A stretch of 59,210 nucleotides of DNA. It comes from a virus. Position 1 is the first letter of the stretch; every line of letters begins with the position of its first letter. A model generated the notes under the pieces. It searched no databases and was not told where the DNA came from. It worked only from the letters and a program-made list of their open reading frames with translations. This document shows, piece by piece, positions 17,420 through 24,435 of this stretch. The position numbers and the translations under genes were made by a program. The stretch lies in the IMG/VR virus record IMGVR_UViG_3300035670_000236, positions 1 to 59,210 of that record; one strand, given 5' to 3'.

Positions 17420-17491
17420 TTATCGATTTGCGATATACATGGTGACTTCAAAACCATATCGCATTTCTGTAGCATTTGGCTTAGTCCACAT
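17420..17491 (-). CDS. pqqA: PqqA-like peptide, precursor of pyrroloquinoline quinone
   Basis: A 23-residue gene with an excellent ribosome site (TAGGAGAAAATT before ATG). It starts MWTKPNATEMRYG and ends FEVTMYIANR. PqqA peptides of bacteria have the same length and the same plan: MW-x-KP at the start, G-x-EVT-x-Y near the end. The Glu15 and Tyr19 (E-x3-Y) are the residues that PqqE joins and that become PQQ; both are present. No pqqB-E genes are in this window, so it would need the host's enzymes. It directly follows the tmRNA on the same strand and probably shares its late promoter. Confidence 0.92.
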   Translation of the reverse strand: MWTKPNATEMRYGFEVTMYIANR

Positions 17492-17579
17492 AATTTTCTC
17501 CTAGTCAATTGAGCGAGATTGCTCACTTTTATCTATAGAGTTTCAATCAGTTTTAAACTAAGTCAAATCATGAATAAGT

Positions 17580-17748
17580 GCTAGTTGATTCTGTTGCCAA
17601 GTTCAACTAGCAAAACTCCGGTCAGCGTTTAGGCTGCCAGTGCAAATCTTTCATCGTTTGCATTTACTTCGTTTGCTTGATTTACGGTCATCGCCTACCG
17701 TGCTGTCCACTCTGTTACTCTTTGCCCTGTCGAAACCAGGTCCGGCCC
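17580..17748 (-). ncRNA. ssrA: tmRNA, coding piece (permuted ssrA) with tag ANDERFALAA
   Basis: Starts G1 at 17748 with GGGCCGG, then GGTTTCGACAGGG, the conserved tmRNA 5' end. The tag frame at 17629-17661 reads A-N-D-E-R-F-A-L-A-A-stop, a beta/gamma-type ANDxxxALAA degradation tag. The 3' end is estimated after a 9-bp hairpin (17580-17588 with 17603-17611). Its first seven bases pair with the acceptor piece encoded upstream, so the order is acceptor, spacer, coding: a circularly permuted, two-piece tmRNA. The G3:U70 pair, the alanine identity element, is conserved. Confidence 0.92.
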
Positions 17749-17820
17749 ATCATAAGCATACTCGGAAGATTTATTTACCGCTGACTATTACTCTTCCCCA
17801 GCGTCACTCTAGTATGCTTA
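17749..17820 (-). other. Internal transcribed spacer of permuted tmRNA with 12-bp inverted repeat
   Basis: Joins the acceptor 3' end to the coding 5' end. A perfect inverted repeat CATAAGCATACT/AGTATGCTTATG (17751-17762 and 17811-17822) brings the two ends together and even includes two bases of the CCA. It would be removed by RNase P and 3' processing. Confidence 0.85.
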
Positions 17821-17884
17821 TGGTGGACCGGGCGGGAATCGAACCCGCGTCCAGAACACTTTTCTCTTTGCTTCATACAGCAAT
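17821..17884 (-). ncRNA. ssrA: tmRNA, acceptor piece (permuted ssrA)
   Basis: Ends with encoded CCA (17821-17823), discriminator A, acceptor strand CCGGTCC, and a canonical T-arm GCGGG-TTCGATT-CCCGC (17832-17848). The acceptor strand pairs with GGGCCGG of the coding piece over 7 bp including one G-U. The 5' end near 17884 is set by the late promoter box at 17890-17897. Permuted tmRNAs are known from alphaproteobacteria, some cyanobacteria and some betaproteobacteria. Confidence 0.9.
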
Positions 17885-17888
17885 ATTT

Positions 17889-18665
17889 TTATTTATATCG
17901 CTTAACCGTATCTATAATTGCATCCTGCACATTTCGCATCTTATAGACAGACTCCAGTTTCTTGGTACTCAATACACAATTACTTCTTGGTGCTTTTGTG
18001 ATTGCCCTAAACTCATCATCAGTCATCCATTCTTTGTTTAGTGCAAGTGCATCAGAAAGTTTTCTTGTGGTTGTGCTGCCAATATTTGTTACATTGTAAA
18101 TACCATACGCAGGTTTTTTAACAATGAAATGGGTAACACAATCTGCTAGGTCTTCTACTTGAGTTACACTATTTTCTTTGTCGATAAGTTTATCATAAGC
18201 CTCTAGTTTTGTCAAGAGATTTTTCTGAGTTCTATCTGGTCCGAATGGCATACGAATACGGAACAAATAAGACTTGTTCATGTATGGTTTGAGTAGCGTC
18301 TGTTCAAGTCCTTTACATGCACTATAGAATGATGCATTGTTGAAGGTAAAGTTTGGGGCATCTTCTTCCGTAAATTCTTTTTCGTATCCTGTATATACGC
18401 ATCCACTAGAGATATGGATGATTGGTCCGTTAAAATTTTTTTCCAGTTCAAGTGGATATAGAATATTACCTTGAACACATTCGTCTTTGTGTATTTCACA
18501 CGCATCAACGTTTGGTACTCCTGTGTATCCTGCGGCATTAATTATAAACTTAACGCCTCTTGGAATTACATCTTTGTGACTAAGCCAAAGATACTTAAAG
18601 TCATCACTTGACAACTTCTTCGCAATATACTGTCCAATATAACCGTGACCAATCAGTCCAATCAT
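17889..18665 (-). CDS. NAD(P)-dependent sugar reductase/epimerase (RmlD-like SDR)
   Basis: 258 residues. N-terminal Rossmann motif MIGLIGHGYIGQYIAKKL, then FIINAAGYTGVPNVDAC as in RmlD (dTDP-4-dehydrorhamnose reductase), and the catalytic Y-x3-K in SFYSACKGLEQ (about residue 135). Likely makes or changes a nucleotide-sugar for the neighbouring glycosyltransferase. Its stop overlaps the late promoter of the tmRNA, and its start overlaps the MazG-like gene by 4 nt. Confidence 0.85.
   Translation of the reverse strand: MIGLIGHGYIGQYIAKKLSSDDFKYLWLSHKDVIPRGVKFIINAAGYTGVPNVDACEIHKDECVQGNILYPLELEKNFNGPIIHISSGCVYTGYEKEFTEEDAPNFTFNNASFYSACKGLEQTLLKPYMNKSYLFRIRMPFGPDRTQKNLLTKLEAYDKLIDKENSVTQVEDLADCVTHFIVKKPAYGIYNVTNIGSTTTRKLSDALALNKEWMTDDEFRAITKAPRSNCVLSTKKLESVYKMRNVQDAIIDTVKRYK
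17890..17897 (-). promoter_or_regulatory. Perfect T4-type late promoter TATAAATA
   Basis: Exact TATAAATA, overlapping the stop codon of the reductase gene (TAT AAA TAA). The expected start, about 6 nt downstream, matches the 5' end of the tmRNA acceptor piece. It would drive tmRNA and pqqA late in infection. Confidence 0.75.
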
Positions 18666-19018
18666 TTTGCAAATTTCTCCAGACTAGGGGGTTTCCAACC
18701 CTCAGGCTTCATTACCTTGCCAACTTCATTCTTGATAACCTTCATTGTCTTTCGATCAATCTTATCAAGATTGCTTCGTGCAACTTCATTCCAAGCACCG
18801 TTTACGTCAAATCCTCGCATATGACAATACCCTAGAATCACCCAAATCATGTCCATACACGCATCAAGTTCTTCTACCTTATCACCTTTCTTATAGCCGT
18901 CCATGAATTCCCAAAATTCTTCGACAATCAATTTCTGATATAAGTGTCGATTCGCTTCAGTCTTTGCTTGTTCACATGCTGCGATAAAAGTTGCAACGTC
19001 AATATACATGTTACTCAT
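18662..19018 (-). CDS. MazG-like nucleotide pyrophosphohydrolase
   Basis: 118 residues, all helical. The metal-binding pattern of the MazG/all-alpha NTP pyrophosphatases is visible: EEFWEFMDGYKK, then VEELDACMDMIWVILGY (E-x2-E ... E-x2-D type). Such enzymes hydrolyse (d)NTPs or alarmone-like nucleotides in phage infection. The N-terminus overlaps the nuclease gene by 8 nt. Confidence 0.82.
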   Translation of the reverse strand: MSNMYIDVATFIAACEQAKTEANRHLYQKLIVEEFWEFMDGYKKGDKVEELDACMDMIWVILGYCHMRGFDVNGAWNEVARSNLDKIDRKTMKVIKNEVGKVMKPEGWKPPSLEKFAK

Positions 19019-19679
19019 CTTTCACCTCTTCGTAAATTTCACGATACTTGATAAAATCACCAATGTAATCATTGTGCTTCTTTACAAAGATTTGTGGCTG
19101 TTCGCCATCAACTGCAATGACAACTGCGATTCGAGGAACAGGTATGCCAGTCCTCTCTTCATACATGACTGCATAAGCAGAACATTGCATGAAGTAATTT
19201 AGAATCCATTTTTCTTCTTTTGGTTTGCTTGCTGTCTTAAAGTCAATAACAGAAAGTTTTCCGTCAAACTCGGCAATACAGTCTACGCGACCTGCAACTT
19301 TAAGATGATCTGAATATAGGGGAACTTCTAGCGCATGTATGTTGTCGATATACTGATCTAGAATTGGTTGAATCGCTTTGAACATAACAAGTGCGTCAGG
19401 CATTGTATCTCGCGCAAAGTCCTCTTCATTGTTCAAATAGTTTTCACACAACTTATGAACTCTGGTGCCGCGACCAGACGCTCTAGCGGAAACCCGATTC
19501 GCTTCGGCTTCACCAACTCGCTTTCGCCACTCAAGGATTTTATCCTTACCGTGCTGAGAGGTGATGGTAGTGACGGAGGGATATAGCAATCCCTCCGGTG
19601 TTTTATAGAAACGTTTTCCGTTTATTGTTTCTGTTGTCAAATCATAATCGATATCACAACCTACATGTTTAAAATTCAC
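19011..19679 (-). CDS. PD-(D/E)XK (RecB/Cas4-like) exonuclease
   Basis: 222 residues with a GTG start. Motifs in order: SVTTITSQHGKDKILEWRKR, GTRVHKLCENYLNN (His of the RecB family), VAGRVDCIAEFDGKLSVIDF with the active-site D and D-F-K (VIDFKTASKP), then QCSAYAVMYEE (Q-x3-Y). This is the full PDDEXK_1 signature of phage 5'-3' exonucleases and recombination nucleases. Lies next to phoH as in many T4-like phages. Confidence 0.88.
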   Translation of the reverse strand: MNFKHVGCDIDYDLTTETINGKRFYKTPEGLLYPSVTTITSQHGKDKILEWRKRVGEAEANRVSARASGRGTRVHKLCENYLNNEEDFARDTMPDALVMFKAIQPILDQYIDNIHALEVPLYSDHLKVAGRVDCIAEFDGKLSVIDFKTASKPKEEKWILNYFMQCSAYAVMYEERTGIPVPRIAVVIAVDGEQPQIFVKKHNDYIGDFIKYREIYEEVKDE

Positions 19680-19709
19680 TTTGCATATTCCTATTGAGTT
19701 ACTGTATTT

Positions 19710-20507
19710 TTATTTAGCAGCCTCCATAATGTCTTCGTATTGAAGTTTGGCTAGAATGTAATCTTTTACCAATGAAGAACGCACAATGTCATCTACCGTA
19801 AACTCAATACGAGTAAATGCATTCATGTGCGCTGCGATATCGAAAAACTTGAGAATACCACTCATGTCGTTTTTCTTCTTGTTCAAGTCTGTCTGTCGAT
19901 AGTCACCGCACCAAATAATTTTGGAGCGATAACCAACTCGCGTCATGACGGTATCGATTTCTTCGTATGTTAGATTTTGCATTTCGTCAACGATGATGAT
20001 TGCATCATCGAAACTCATACCACGAATGAATGATGTAGAAATAAATTCGATGTGGTGCTGTTCTTCTAATCGTTGATATGCATCTGGTCGACCAAATAAC
20101 GTATGACAAATTTGTTGATAGGGTTGGCGATAGATTTCAGTCTTCTCATTTAGATCACCCGGTAAGTGACCAACTTCTCTTGATGGTACAGCAGAACGAA
20201 CAATAATAATTTTGCTGAAAGAATTTGCTTTGTCTAAAACTTCTTCAAGTGCCTTATACAAGGCGCAGAATGTTTTACCTGTTCCTGCAACACCGTGCAA
20301 TGCTATGAAGTAATCTCCTCTTTTGTATGCATCAAAAAATGTTTTTTGATTTGCAGTAAGCGGTTGAAACGTCTTTAAATCATCCAATCTAATCCTTAAA
20401 CTGTTGTTTATAGATTTTAATTTTGTAGGTCTTTCACTTGGTGCATCAAAAAATTCAGGATTTGCGTTTGCTTGTTCTTTTAGCAGAGCAGCAGATTTTC
20501 TAGCCAT
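19710..20507 (-). CDS. phoH: PhoH-like ATPase
   Basis: 265 residues. Walker A is GVAGTGKTFCALY (about residue 73), then IIVRSAVPSREVGHLPGDL and Walker B IIIVDEMQNLTYEE, with sensor-like IIWCGDYRQTD. This is the PhoH NTPase/helicase-like domain frequent in marine phages; its role in infection is unsettled (RNA metabolism or phosphate stress). A CTAAATA box overlaps its stop. Confidence 0.93.
   Translation of the reverse strand: MARKSAALLKEQANANPEFFDAPSERPTKLKSINNSLRIRLDDLKTFQPLTANQKTFFDAYKRGDYFIALHGVAGTGKTFCALYKALEEVLDKANSFSKIIIVRSAVPSREVGHLPGDLNEKTEIYRQPYQQICHTLFGRPDAYQRLEEQHHIEFISTSFIRGMSFDDAIIIVDEMQNLTYEEIDTVMTRVGYRSKIIWCGDYRQTDLNKKKNDMSGILKFFDIAAHMNAFTRIEFTVDDIVRSSLVKDYILAKLQYEDIMEAAK
19711..19717 (-). 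promoter_or_regulatory. Candidate late promoter CTAAATA
   Basis: Overlaps the phoH stop codon (GCT AAA TAA) and points at the exonuclease gene. Same stop-overlapping design as at 14643 and 17890. Confidence 0.4.
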
Positions 20508-20543
20508 GTAAGTTTCCTTATATTGGTTTTACACAGCCCCATT

Positions 20544-20780
20544 TCAAAATGTATTAATATTCCCCCTTGGATGTGCTTCCTTAGCCTTAGCAAGGACCTC
20601 ACGAAAGCCCTGGTCGGGCTTCCTTAATCCTAGACGAATTGGATCACCAATTAATGGAGCGCCCGTAATCAAAGTCTCATATTGAGGGTTTTCTTTTAGA
20701 AACTCTTCCCTCCCACTAATGCTCATAAATTTTTCAAACGTTTCGCCAGTTTCTTTATTATGAAATGTATATGTCGGCAT
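20544..20780 (-). CDS. FmdB-like small protein without zinc cysteines
   Basis: 78 residues opening MPTYTFHNKETGETFEKFMS and continuing ISGREEFLKENPQ, as in FmdB/zinc-ribbon proteins of bacteria and phages, but the four Cys of the ribbon are missing. Common in T4-like marine phages. Overlaps the upstream gene by 23 nt. Function unknown. Confidence 0.75.
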   Translation of the reverse strand: MPTYTFHNKETGETFEKFMSISGREEFLKENPQYETLITGAPLIGDPIRLGLRKPDQGFREVLAKAKEAHPRGNINTF

Positions 20781-21363
20781 TTTCTATTCCTATTTCCGCA
20801 TCTAGTTCATTCGCCAATTGTGCTTTAGCAAACCATATTGGAGTTTCGCGTTTTGTCCACTTTGCAAAACTTGCTTTCTTATCTATGTAGTATTTATGGT
20901 ATGACGCAAGGGAATCGCCAGGTATTTTACATTCTTCTGGCATTGCTGGAGGCGGTTCTGTTTTATTATACTCAAGCGGAATATTCTTAGGAATGTTCTG
21001 AATAAATGTAGCATACTTTTCACATGCATGTCGCTTTCCATATCGATGCGTATATTCAAGACACAAAGCGCGCCATAGGTAATACAGCCACATGTAATTA
21101 TTGTTATTGGACCGAGTCCAGATGTTTGATGGATGATTAATGTGAGATGCTTTCATCAAACCTGTCTCACGTTCATCAGGCAAACGCCAACGCTTAATTC
21201 TACGACCATTTGCAGTCATATCAATATACTCTTCACCGTCAAGAATTCGGTGTGCAGTAGACATTAACTGTGCATACTCAATGATCATCTTGACAACATG
21301 CTTGTCGCAATGCATTTCGGCACACACTCTAGGGTCATTGTCAAGATAAAAAATGTTCATCAT
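20758..21363 (-). CDS. Conserved phage protein (CDKHVVKM family)
   Basis: 201 residues. The N-terminus NIFYLDNDPRVCAEMHCDKH and VVKMIIEYAQLMSTAHR is a block I recognise from conserved proteins of T4-like marine phages; NHPSNIWTRSNNNNYMWLYY is another. The Cys/His residues could bind a metal. No enzymatic assignment. The first two codons are both ATG. Confidence 0.8.
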   Translation of the reverse strand: MMNIFYLDNDPRVCAEMHCDKHVVKMIIEYAQLMSTAHRILDGEEYIDMTANGRRIKRWRLPDERETGLMKASHINHPSNIWTRSNNNNYMWLYYLWRALCLEYTHRYGKRHACEKYATFIQNIPKNIPLEYNKTEPPPAMPEECKIPGDSLASYHKYYIDKKASFAKWTKRETPIWFAKAQLANELDAEIGIENADIYIS

Positions 21364-21557
21364 TTAACTCCGAAATGTTCTTTCAACACATAATTCACTT
21401 GATATCCGCCCATTTCATTGTCATATAGAACATCACAACATTCCTGAACAATCAACTCGGCGAACTTTTCAAACTTATCTTCAATACCAAGTCGTTCTGC
21501 TTCGGGCTTATGGAAACCAGCCTCGTTAAAAAGTTTTTCAATTCGTTTGTTCATCAT
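21360..21557 (-). CDS. Small phage protein, paralogue A (FAELIVxEC...HFGV)
   Basis: 65 residues. Shares KFAELIVQECCDVL and the final KEHFGVK with the adjacent gene at 21554-21763, so the two are tandem paralogues. This family is common in T4-like phages; function unknown. Overlaps both neighbours by 4 nt. Confidence 0.75.
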   Translation of the reverse strand: MMNKRIEKLFNEAGFHKPEAERLGIEDKFEKFAELIVQECCDVLYDNEMGGYQVNYVLKEHFGVK

Positions 21558-21763
21558 TCAACTCCGAAATGTTGTTTAATGCTTCTCGCAATCTGCTCTT
21601 GGCTAGGCGGAACCATCCATCGTGTTTCTTCTACAATCTCTGCACATTCCCGAACAATCAACTCGGCGAACCTTTGAACCATATATTCGTTGGCATAGTC
21701 AAACCTGCCATCATCAGTTATCACAAAACACTCGTGAGCAAGTTCTTTGATTCGTTCGTTCAT
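21554..21763 (-). CDS. Small phage protein, paralogue B
   Basis: 69 residues opening MNERIKELAHECFVITDDGR, with RFAELIVRECAEIVEETRW and the terminal KQHFGVE shared with its tandem copy. Coupled to neighbours by 4-nt overlaps. Confidence 0.75.
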   Translation of the reverse strand: MNERIKELAHECFVITDDGRFDYANEYMVQRFAELIVRECAEIVEETRWMVPPSQEQIARSIKQHFGVE

Positions 21764-21948
21764 TTCGATTCCTTATATCGTTTCCATACTTCGATAGCCT
21801 CTTCAAGTTCATCCATCTGAGACAATCGAATGTCATCCATAATATTCATGCCGATGAATTCACTTTGCATATTTCGCTTTGTCATTTCCCAAAGTTTATC
21901 TCGGTGCTTTTGTAGAACATCGATTACAACATCAAAGTCTTCTTGCAT
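21760..21948 (-). CDS. Small helical hypothetical protein
   Basis: 62 residues (MQEDFDVVIDVLQKHRDKLW), charged and helical, possibly coiled-coil. Overlaps the paralogue-B gene by 4 nt; the upstream gene ends on the base after its start. Not recognised. Confidence 0.65.
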   Translation of the reverse strand: MQEDFDVVIDVLQKHRDKLWEMTKRNMQSEFIGMNIMDDIRLSQMDELEEAIEVWKRYKESK

Positions 21949-22143
21949 TTATCCTCCAAAGTGTTTGATGATAAGATTCAACGCTTCAATTGCTTTGATA
22001 TTCGAATCAACATCATTTGGATGCAACCAACCGCCTTTCTTATACTCTTTAAGTTCTTTATTCAAATAAGAACGATACTCTTTTAGATTCAAGAGGGTGA
22101 TTTTATCGGCAGTCTCACCATCAATTTCGAGTTTTCTTGGCAT
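21949..22143 (-). CDS. Small hypothetical protein
   Basis: 64 residues (MPRKLEIDGETADKITLLNL) with a good AAGGAAGAATT ribosome site. Lys/Glu-rich; ends IIKHFGG, vaguely like the HFGV ends of the paralogue pair downstream. Overlaps the upstream gene by 55 nt. Confidence 0.65.
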   Translation of the reverse strand: MPRKLEIDGETADKITLLNLKEYRSYLNKELKEYKKGGWLHPNDVDSNIKAIEALNLIIKHFGG

Positions 22144-22343
22144 AATTCTTCCTTGATTTTAAATTCTTTACTGCTATAGTGTTGGAGCAAAGTCCGTTCA
22201 ATGTAGCCTAACGTGATACCATAGTGAGGTGCTTTGAATACAAACGGAAGAAAAGACCAATTACCTTTTCTCAGGTAATCATTGTATGCTTTTCTATGTT
22301 TACGATTCGATGCATCAAATACCACTTCAGGCTTTTTGTTCAC
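22089..22343 (-). CDS. Conserved small phage protein, GTG start
   Basis: 84 residues, start GTG at 22343 with GGAG nine bases upstream. The block EVVFDASNRKHRKAYNDYL is familiar from phage hypothetical proteins. First gene after the promoter at 22380-22408. The last 55 nt overlap the next gene. Confidence 0.65.
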   Translation of the reverse strand: MNKKPEVVFDASNRKHRKAYNDYLRKGNWSFLPFVFKAPHYGITLGYIERTLLQHYSSKEFKIKEELCQENSKLMVRLPIKSPS

Positions 22344-22379
22344 TTCTTAGTTCTCCATTTTGAATGATGACCCTTATTC

Positions 22380-22408
22380 ATTATAGCACCATGCCACAAT
22401 AAAGTCAA
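22380..22408 (-). promoter_or_regulatory. Sigma70-type promoter
   Basis: TTGACT - 17 nt - TATAAT on the minus strand, directly after a terminator-like hairpin (GCCATTCGC/GCGAGTGGC at 22410-22432). Serves the small-gene cluster from 22343 downward. Confidence 0.85.
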
Positions 22409-22409
22409 A

Positions 22410-22432
22410 GCCACTCGCATTTGGCGAATGGC
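22410..22432 (-). terminator. Terminator after the HAD nucleotidase gene
   Basis: 9-bp stem GCCATTCGC/GCGAGTGGC (one G-U) with a 5-nt loop followed by TTTGACTTTATT on the minus strand; its U-rich tail is also the -35 region of the next promoter. Confidence 0.7.
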
Positions 22433-22458
22433 TTCTTTAAAATAATATTTGCGGTATG

Positions 22459-22953
22459 TCATTCGAATATTAGTCCAAGTGCTAAGTTCAACTTGAATTT
22501 TGTTTCTTCAATGTCATGATGCAAAATACCAATACCACCAGCATCATTGAATGCATCAATAACATCTGGAGTATCATCAATCAAAATTGTATTCTTGTTT
22601 GCGTAACTCTTTTTGATACCGCGACCAGGAACAACATTAGCAAGGTATGTAATACCTTGATTCTGTAGCCAGATGCGTTTCTGTTCCGCAACAGCATCAT
22701 GATGCTTTTTACCGCCAGATGAGGTTAGCATTTCAACATTGATATCAGGAATGCTTCGAACAAACGAAAGCAATTCCTGACCCGTCACATGCCAATCAAG
22801 TTTTTCAAATTGTCGCGTGATAATAAAGTCATCCCAGTCACCTGAAAATTCTTTCTTATCTCGCGATTGACGAGGTGTTCTCCCGAACAAGCCGAGCCAT
22901 CGTGCATCAAAATCGCACAGAACACCATCCATGTCTAGATATAAAGTCTTCAT
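22459..22953 (-). CDS. HAD-family 5'(3')-deoxyribonucleotidase-like phosphatase
   Basis: 164 residues from the ATG at 22953. HAD motif I is TLYLDMDGVLCDFDARW (DxDGV at residues 6-10), motif II VEMLTSSGG, and the C-terminal motif NTILIDDTPDVIDAF (DD). This matches 5' nucleotidases (NT5C) and other small HAD phosphatases, which tune nucleotide pools. Its ATG overlaps the stop of the small membrane peptide upstream (TAATG). Confidence 0.85.
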   Translation of the reverse strand: MKTLYLDMDGVLCDFDARWLGLFGRTPRQSRDKKEFSGDWDDFIITRQFEKLDWHVTGQELLSFVRSIPDINVEMLTSSGGKKHHDAVAEQKRIWLQNQGITYLANVVPGRGIKKSYANKNTILIDDTPDVIDAFNDAGGIGILHHDIEETKFKLNLALGLIFE

Positions 22954-23036
22954 TATACTACCAGCACCAATCCAATCATCACCAGATAACAAATGCTCTC
23001 ACCAAACGGAGCAAGATTAATCAAAGTCATATTCAT
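22953..23036 (-). CDS. 27-residue membrane peptide
   Basis: Opens MNMTLINLAPFGESI and continues with one hydrophobic helix (CYLVMIGLVLVV). Lies exactly between two genes with TAATG coupling to the nucleotidase and begins 5 nt after the upstream stop. Single-span micro-protein; role unknown. Confidence 0.6.
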   Translation of the reverse strand: MNMTLINLAPFGESICYLVMIGLVLVV

Positions 23037-23040
23037 CTTA

Positions 23041-23217
23041 TCAGTCATCGGTCATCCTATTGATCAAGTTTTTAATAATCGGTTGAACATGAAAAGAAGG
23101 CTGGCGCGCCATAGCGCAAACATAACTAATTACATCATTACCAGCCAAACCCATGTCCCATGCCTCAAAGACGTACCGCTCAATTTCTTTAACTAGACCT
23201 TCATCTAGCACTTCCAT
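23041..23217 (-). CDS. Small acidic hypothetical protein
   Basis: 58 residues from the ATG at 23217 (MEVLDEGLVKEIERYVFEAW), with GGAGAAGTGAC as ribosome site. Helical (GLAGNDVISYVCAMARQP). Follows the AKA-repeat protein by 13 nt. Not recognised. Confidence 0.65.
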   Translation of the reverse strand: MEVLDEGLVKEIERYVFEAWDMGLAGNDVISYVCAMARQPSFHVQPIIKNLINRMTDD

Positions 23218-23230
23218 GTCACTTCTCCGT

Positions 23231-23698
23231 TTATGCAACTCCCCGAATGAAAGCACTCGCATACTCGCGGTCTTCAAAATCGGTAATGTCAGTATCGATA
23301 GCATCAAGCACATCTACTGGACCTTTCTTGCTGAATGCCATTTCATCGGCATCAAAATCAGCAACAGGTGCAGCCTTTACAGCCTTAGCCTTCGCTACCT
23401 TGGGAGCAGCAGCCTTTGGAGCAGCAGCAGTCTTCACAACCTTAGCCTTAGCGACCTTCGGTGCGGTTGCCTTTGCAACTGGAGCAGTACCAGCGCCAGC
23501 GAGTTCATAACTCACAACGGTACGTCCATCGCGGACAGCCTTCACTTCAAAGCCGGTGTTTTTCTTAATCTCCCACAGATAAGTGGAAAGTCGAGTCGCA
23601 ACAATACCATCAAGGCTCTTGATAGCCGAGACAGAAACGGGACCCTTCGCAGCCTGGAGGGCTTCGAACACTTTAACATACTGAAGATTTTTTGCCAT
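23231..23698 (-). CDS. Winged-helix-like protein with Ala/Lys repeat linker
   Basis: 155 residues from the ATG at 23698 (MAKNLQYVKVFEALQAAKGP). The N-terminal 70 residues look like a winged helix (VSVSAIKSLDGIVATRLSTY). Residues about 75-115 are a histone-H1-like Ala/Lys/Pro repeat (units such as VAKAKVVKTAAAPK). The C-terminus DFEDREYASAFIRGVA is a conserved phage tail. A DNA-binding or nucleoid-associated role is plausible. Own promoter at 23734-23762. Confidence 0.75.
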   Translation of the reverse strand: MAKNLQYVKVFEALQAAKGPVSVSAIKSLDGIVATRLSTYLWEIKKNTGFEVKAVRDGRTVVSYELAGAGTAPVAKATAPKVAKAKVVKTAAAPKAAAPKVAKAKAVKAAPVADFDADEMAFSKKGPVDVLDAIDTDITDFEDREYASAFIRGVA

Positions 23699-23733
23699 AG
23701 TCAATTTCTCCTTAGAGGTTTATCACAGATTTA

Positions 23734-23762
23734 ATAGTAACACAACACCAACACAATGTCAA
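23734..23762 (-). promoter_or_regulatory. Sigma70-type promoter
   Basis: TTGACA - 17 nt - TACTAT upstream of the AKA-repeat protein gene; the -35 lies at the end of the LPD29-like gene. Confidence 0.7.
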
Positions 23763-24139
23763 GCGGTAAGCACATAAGGCTTGTTCCACTTTCCAATGTT
23801 CACGGACACATAGTAAGCGGTGTCGAAATAATCGACCTGGGCATCACTATTGTCATAATAATCAGCACCATACAACGCGGCTAGTGCCTCTCCCAAGAAC
23901 CTCTTGGAATCACCAGTAAAATGCTCATGATACCAATAGGGGTTCACTTGAATACCAAACTTTCGTGCATCTTCACGATCACCGTAGTCTGCGAAAAAGT
24001 CAATCTTACCGGACTTCACGGTCAGACAAATCGTGGAATGATTGTTGACAGACAGAGAACCTTTCACGCCATACTTAGCGAGAACAGGTTTCAGCAGGGC
24101 AGCAATCTTTGCTTTCTTTTCTTGATTCATGTAAGCCAT
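23759..24139 (-). CDS. LPD29-like protein
   Basis: 126 residues: MAYMNQEKKAKIAALLKPVL, YGVKGSLSVNNHSTICLTV, then FTGDSKRFLGEALAAL and FDTAYYVSVNIGKWNKPYVL. This is the layout of the 'large polyvalent protein associated' domain LPD29 seen in phages and plasmids. Function unknown. Own strong promoter at 24180-24208 with a long leader. Confidence 0.82.
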   Translation of the reverse strand: MAYMNQEKKAKIAALLKPVLAKYGVKGSLSVNNHSTICLTVKSGKIDFFADYGDREDARKFGIQVNPYWYHEHFTGDSKRFLGEALAALYGADYYDNSDAQVDYFDTAYYVSVNIGKWNKPYVLTA

Positions 24140-24179
24140 AGTAGGTTTCCTTTACTGTTTTCTCTCACTCAACACCTAT

Positions 24180-24208
24180 ATTATGACACTACCGAGACCG
24201 CTTGTCAA
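24180..24208 (-). promoter_or_regulatory. Sigma70-type promoter of the repeated cassette
   Basis: TTGACA - 17 nt - CATAAT, preceded by A-tracts (AAAAAAAGTTGAAAA type, UP-like) and a GTGTTGC/GCAACAC hairpin at 24243-24262. The leader contains GTTGAGTGAGA, shared with several other promoters here. Confidence 0.85.
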
Positions 24209-24435
24209 GGGTTTTTTCAACTTTTTTTCAACTTTTTTTGCTGTGTTGCACAAAAGCAACACTTGTAAGTTATTGATTTTCAATGGTTTTTAAGACCCTA
24301 AAATAGCGGTTTTGGGCGGTTTTCCGTAGGGGGTTGATATCTGAGTAGCACCCCACCCCCAAAGCCGCCCAAAAGCCCGGAAAACCGGTCGTTTTTGGGT
24401 TTCGGACAGTCCCCAAGTGTCGGATTCCGGCTAAA
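24209..24435 (-). promoter_or_regulatory. Long intergenic control region, homologous to 43993-44140
   Basis: No gene seen. Minus-strand order: palindrome at 24441-24470, GC-rich stretch with two ACCGCCCAAAACCG-type repeats, GTGTTGC hairpin, A-tracts, promoter. A very similar order and the phrase ACCGCCCAAAACCGC recur at 43993-44140. Confidence 0.6.
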
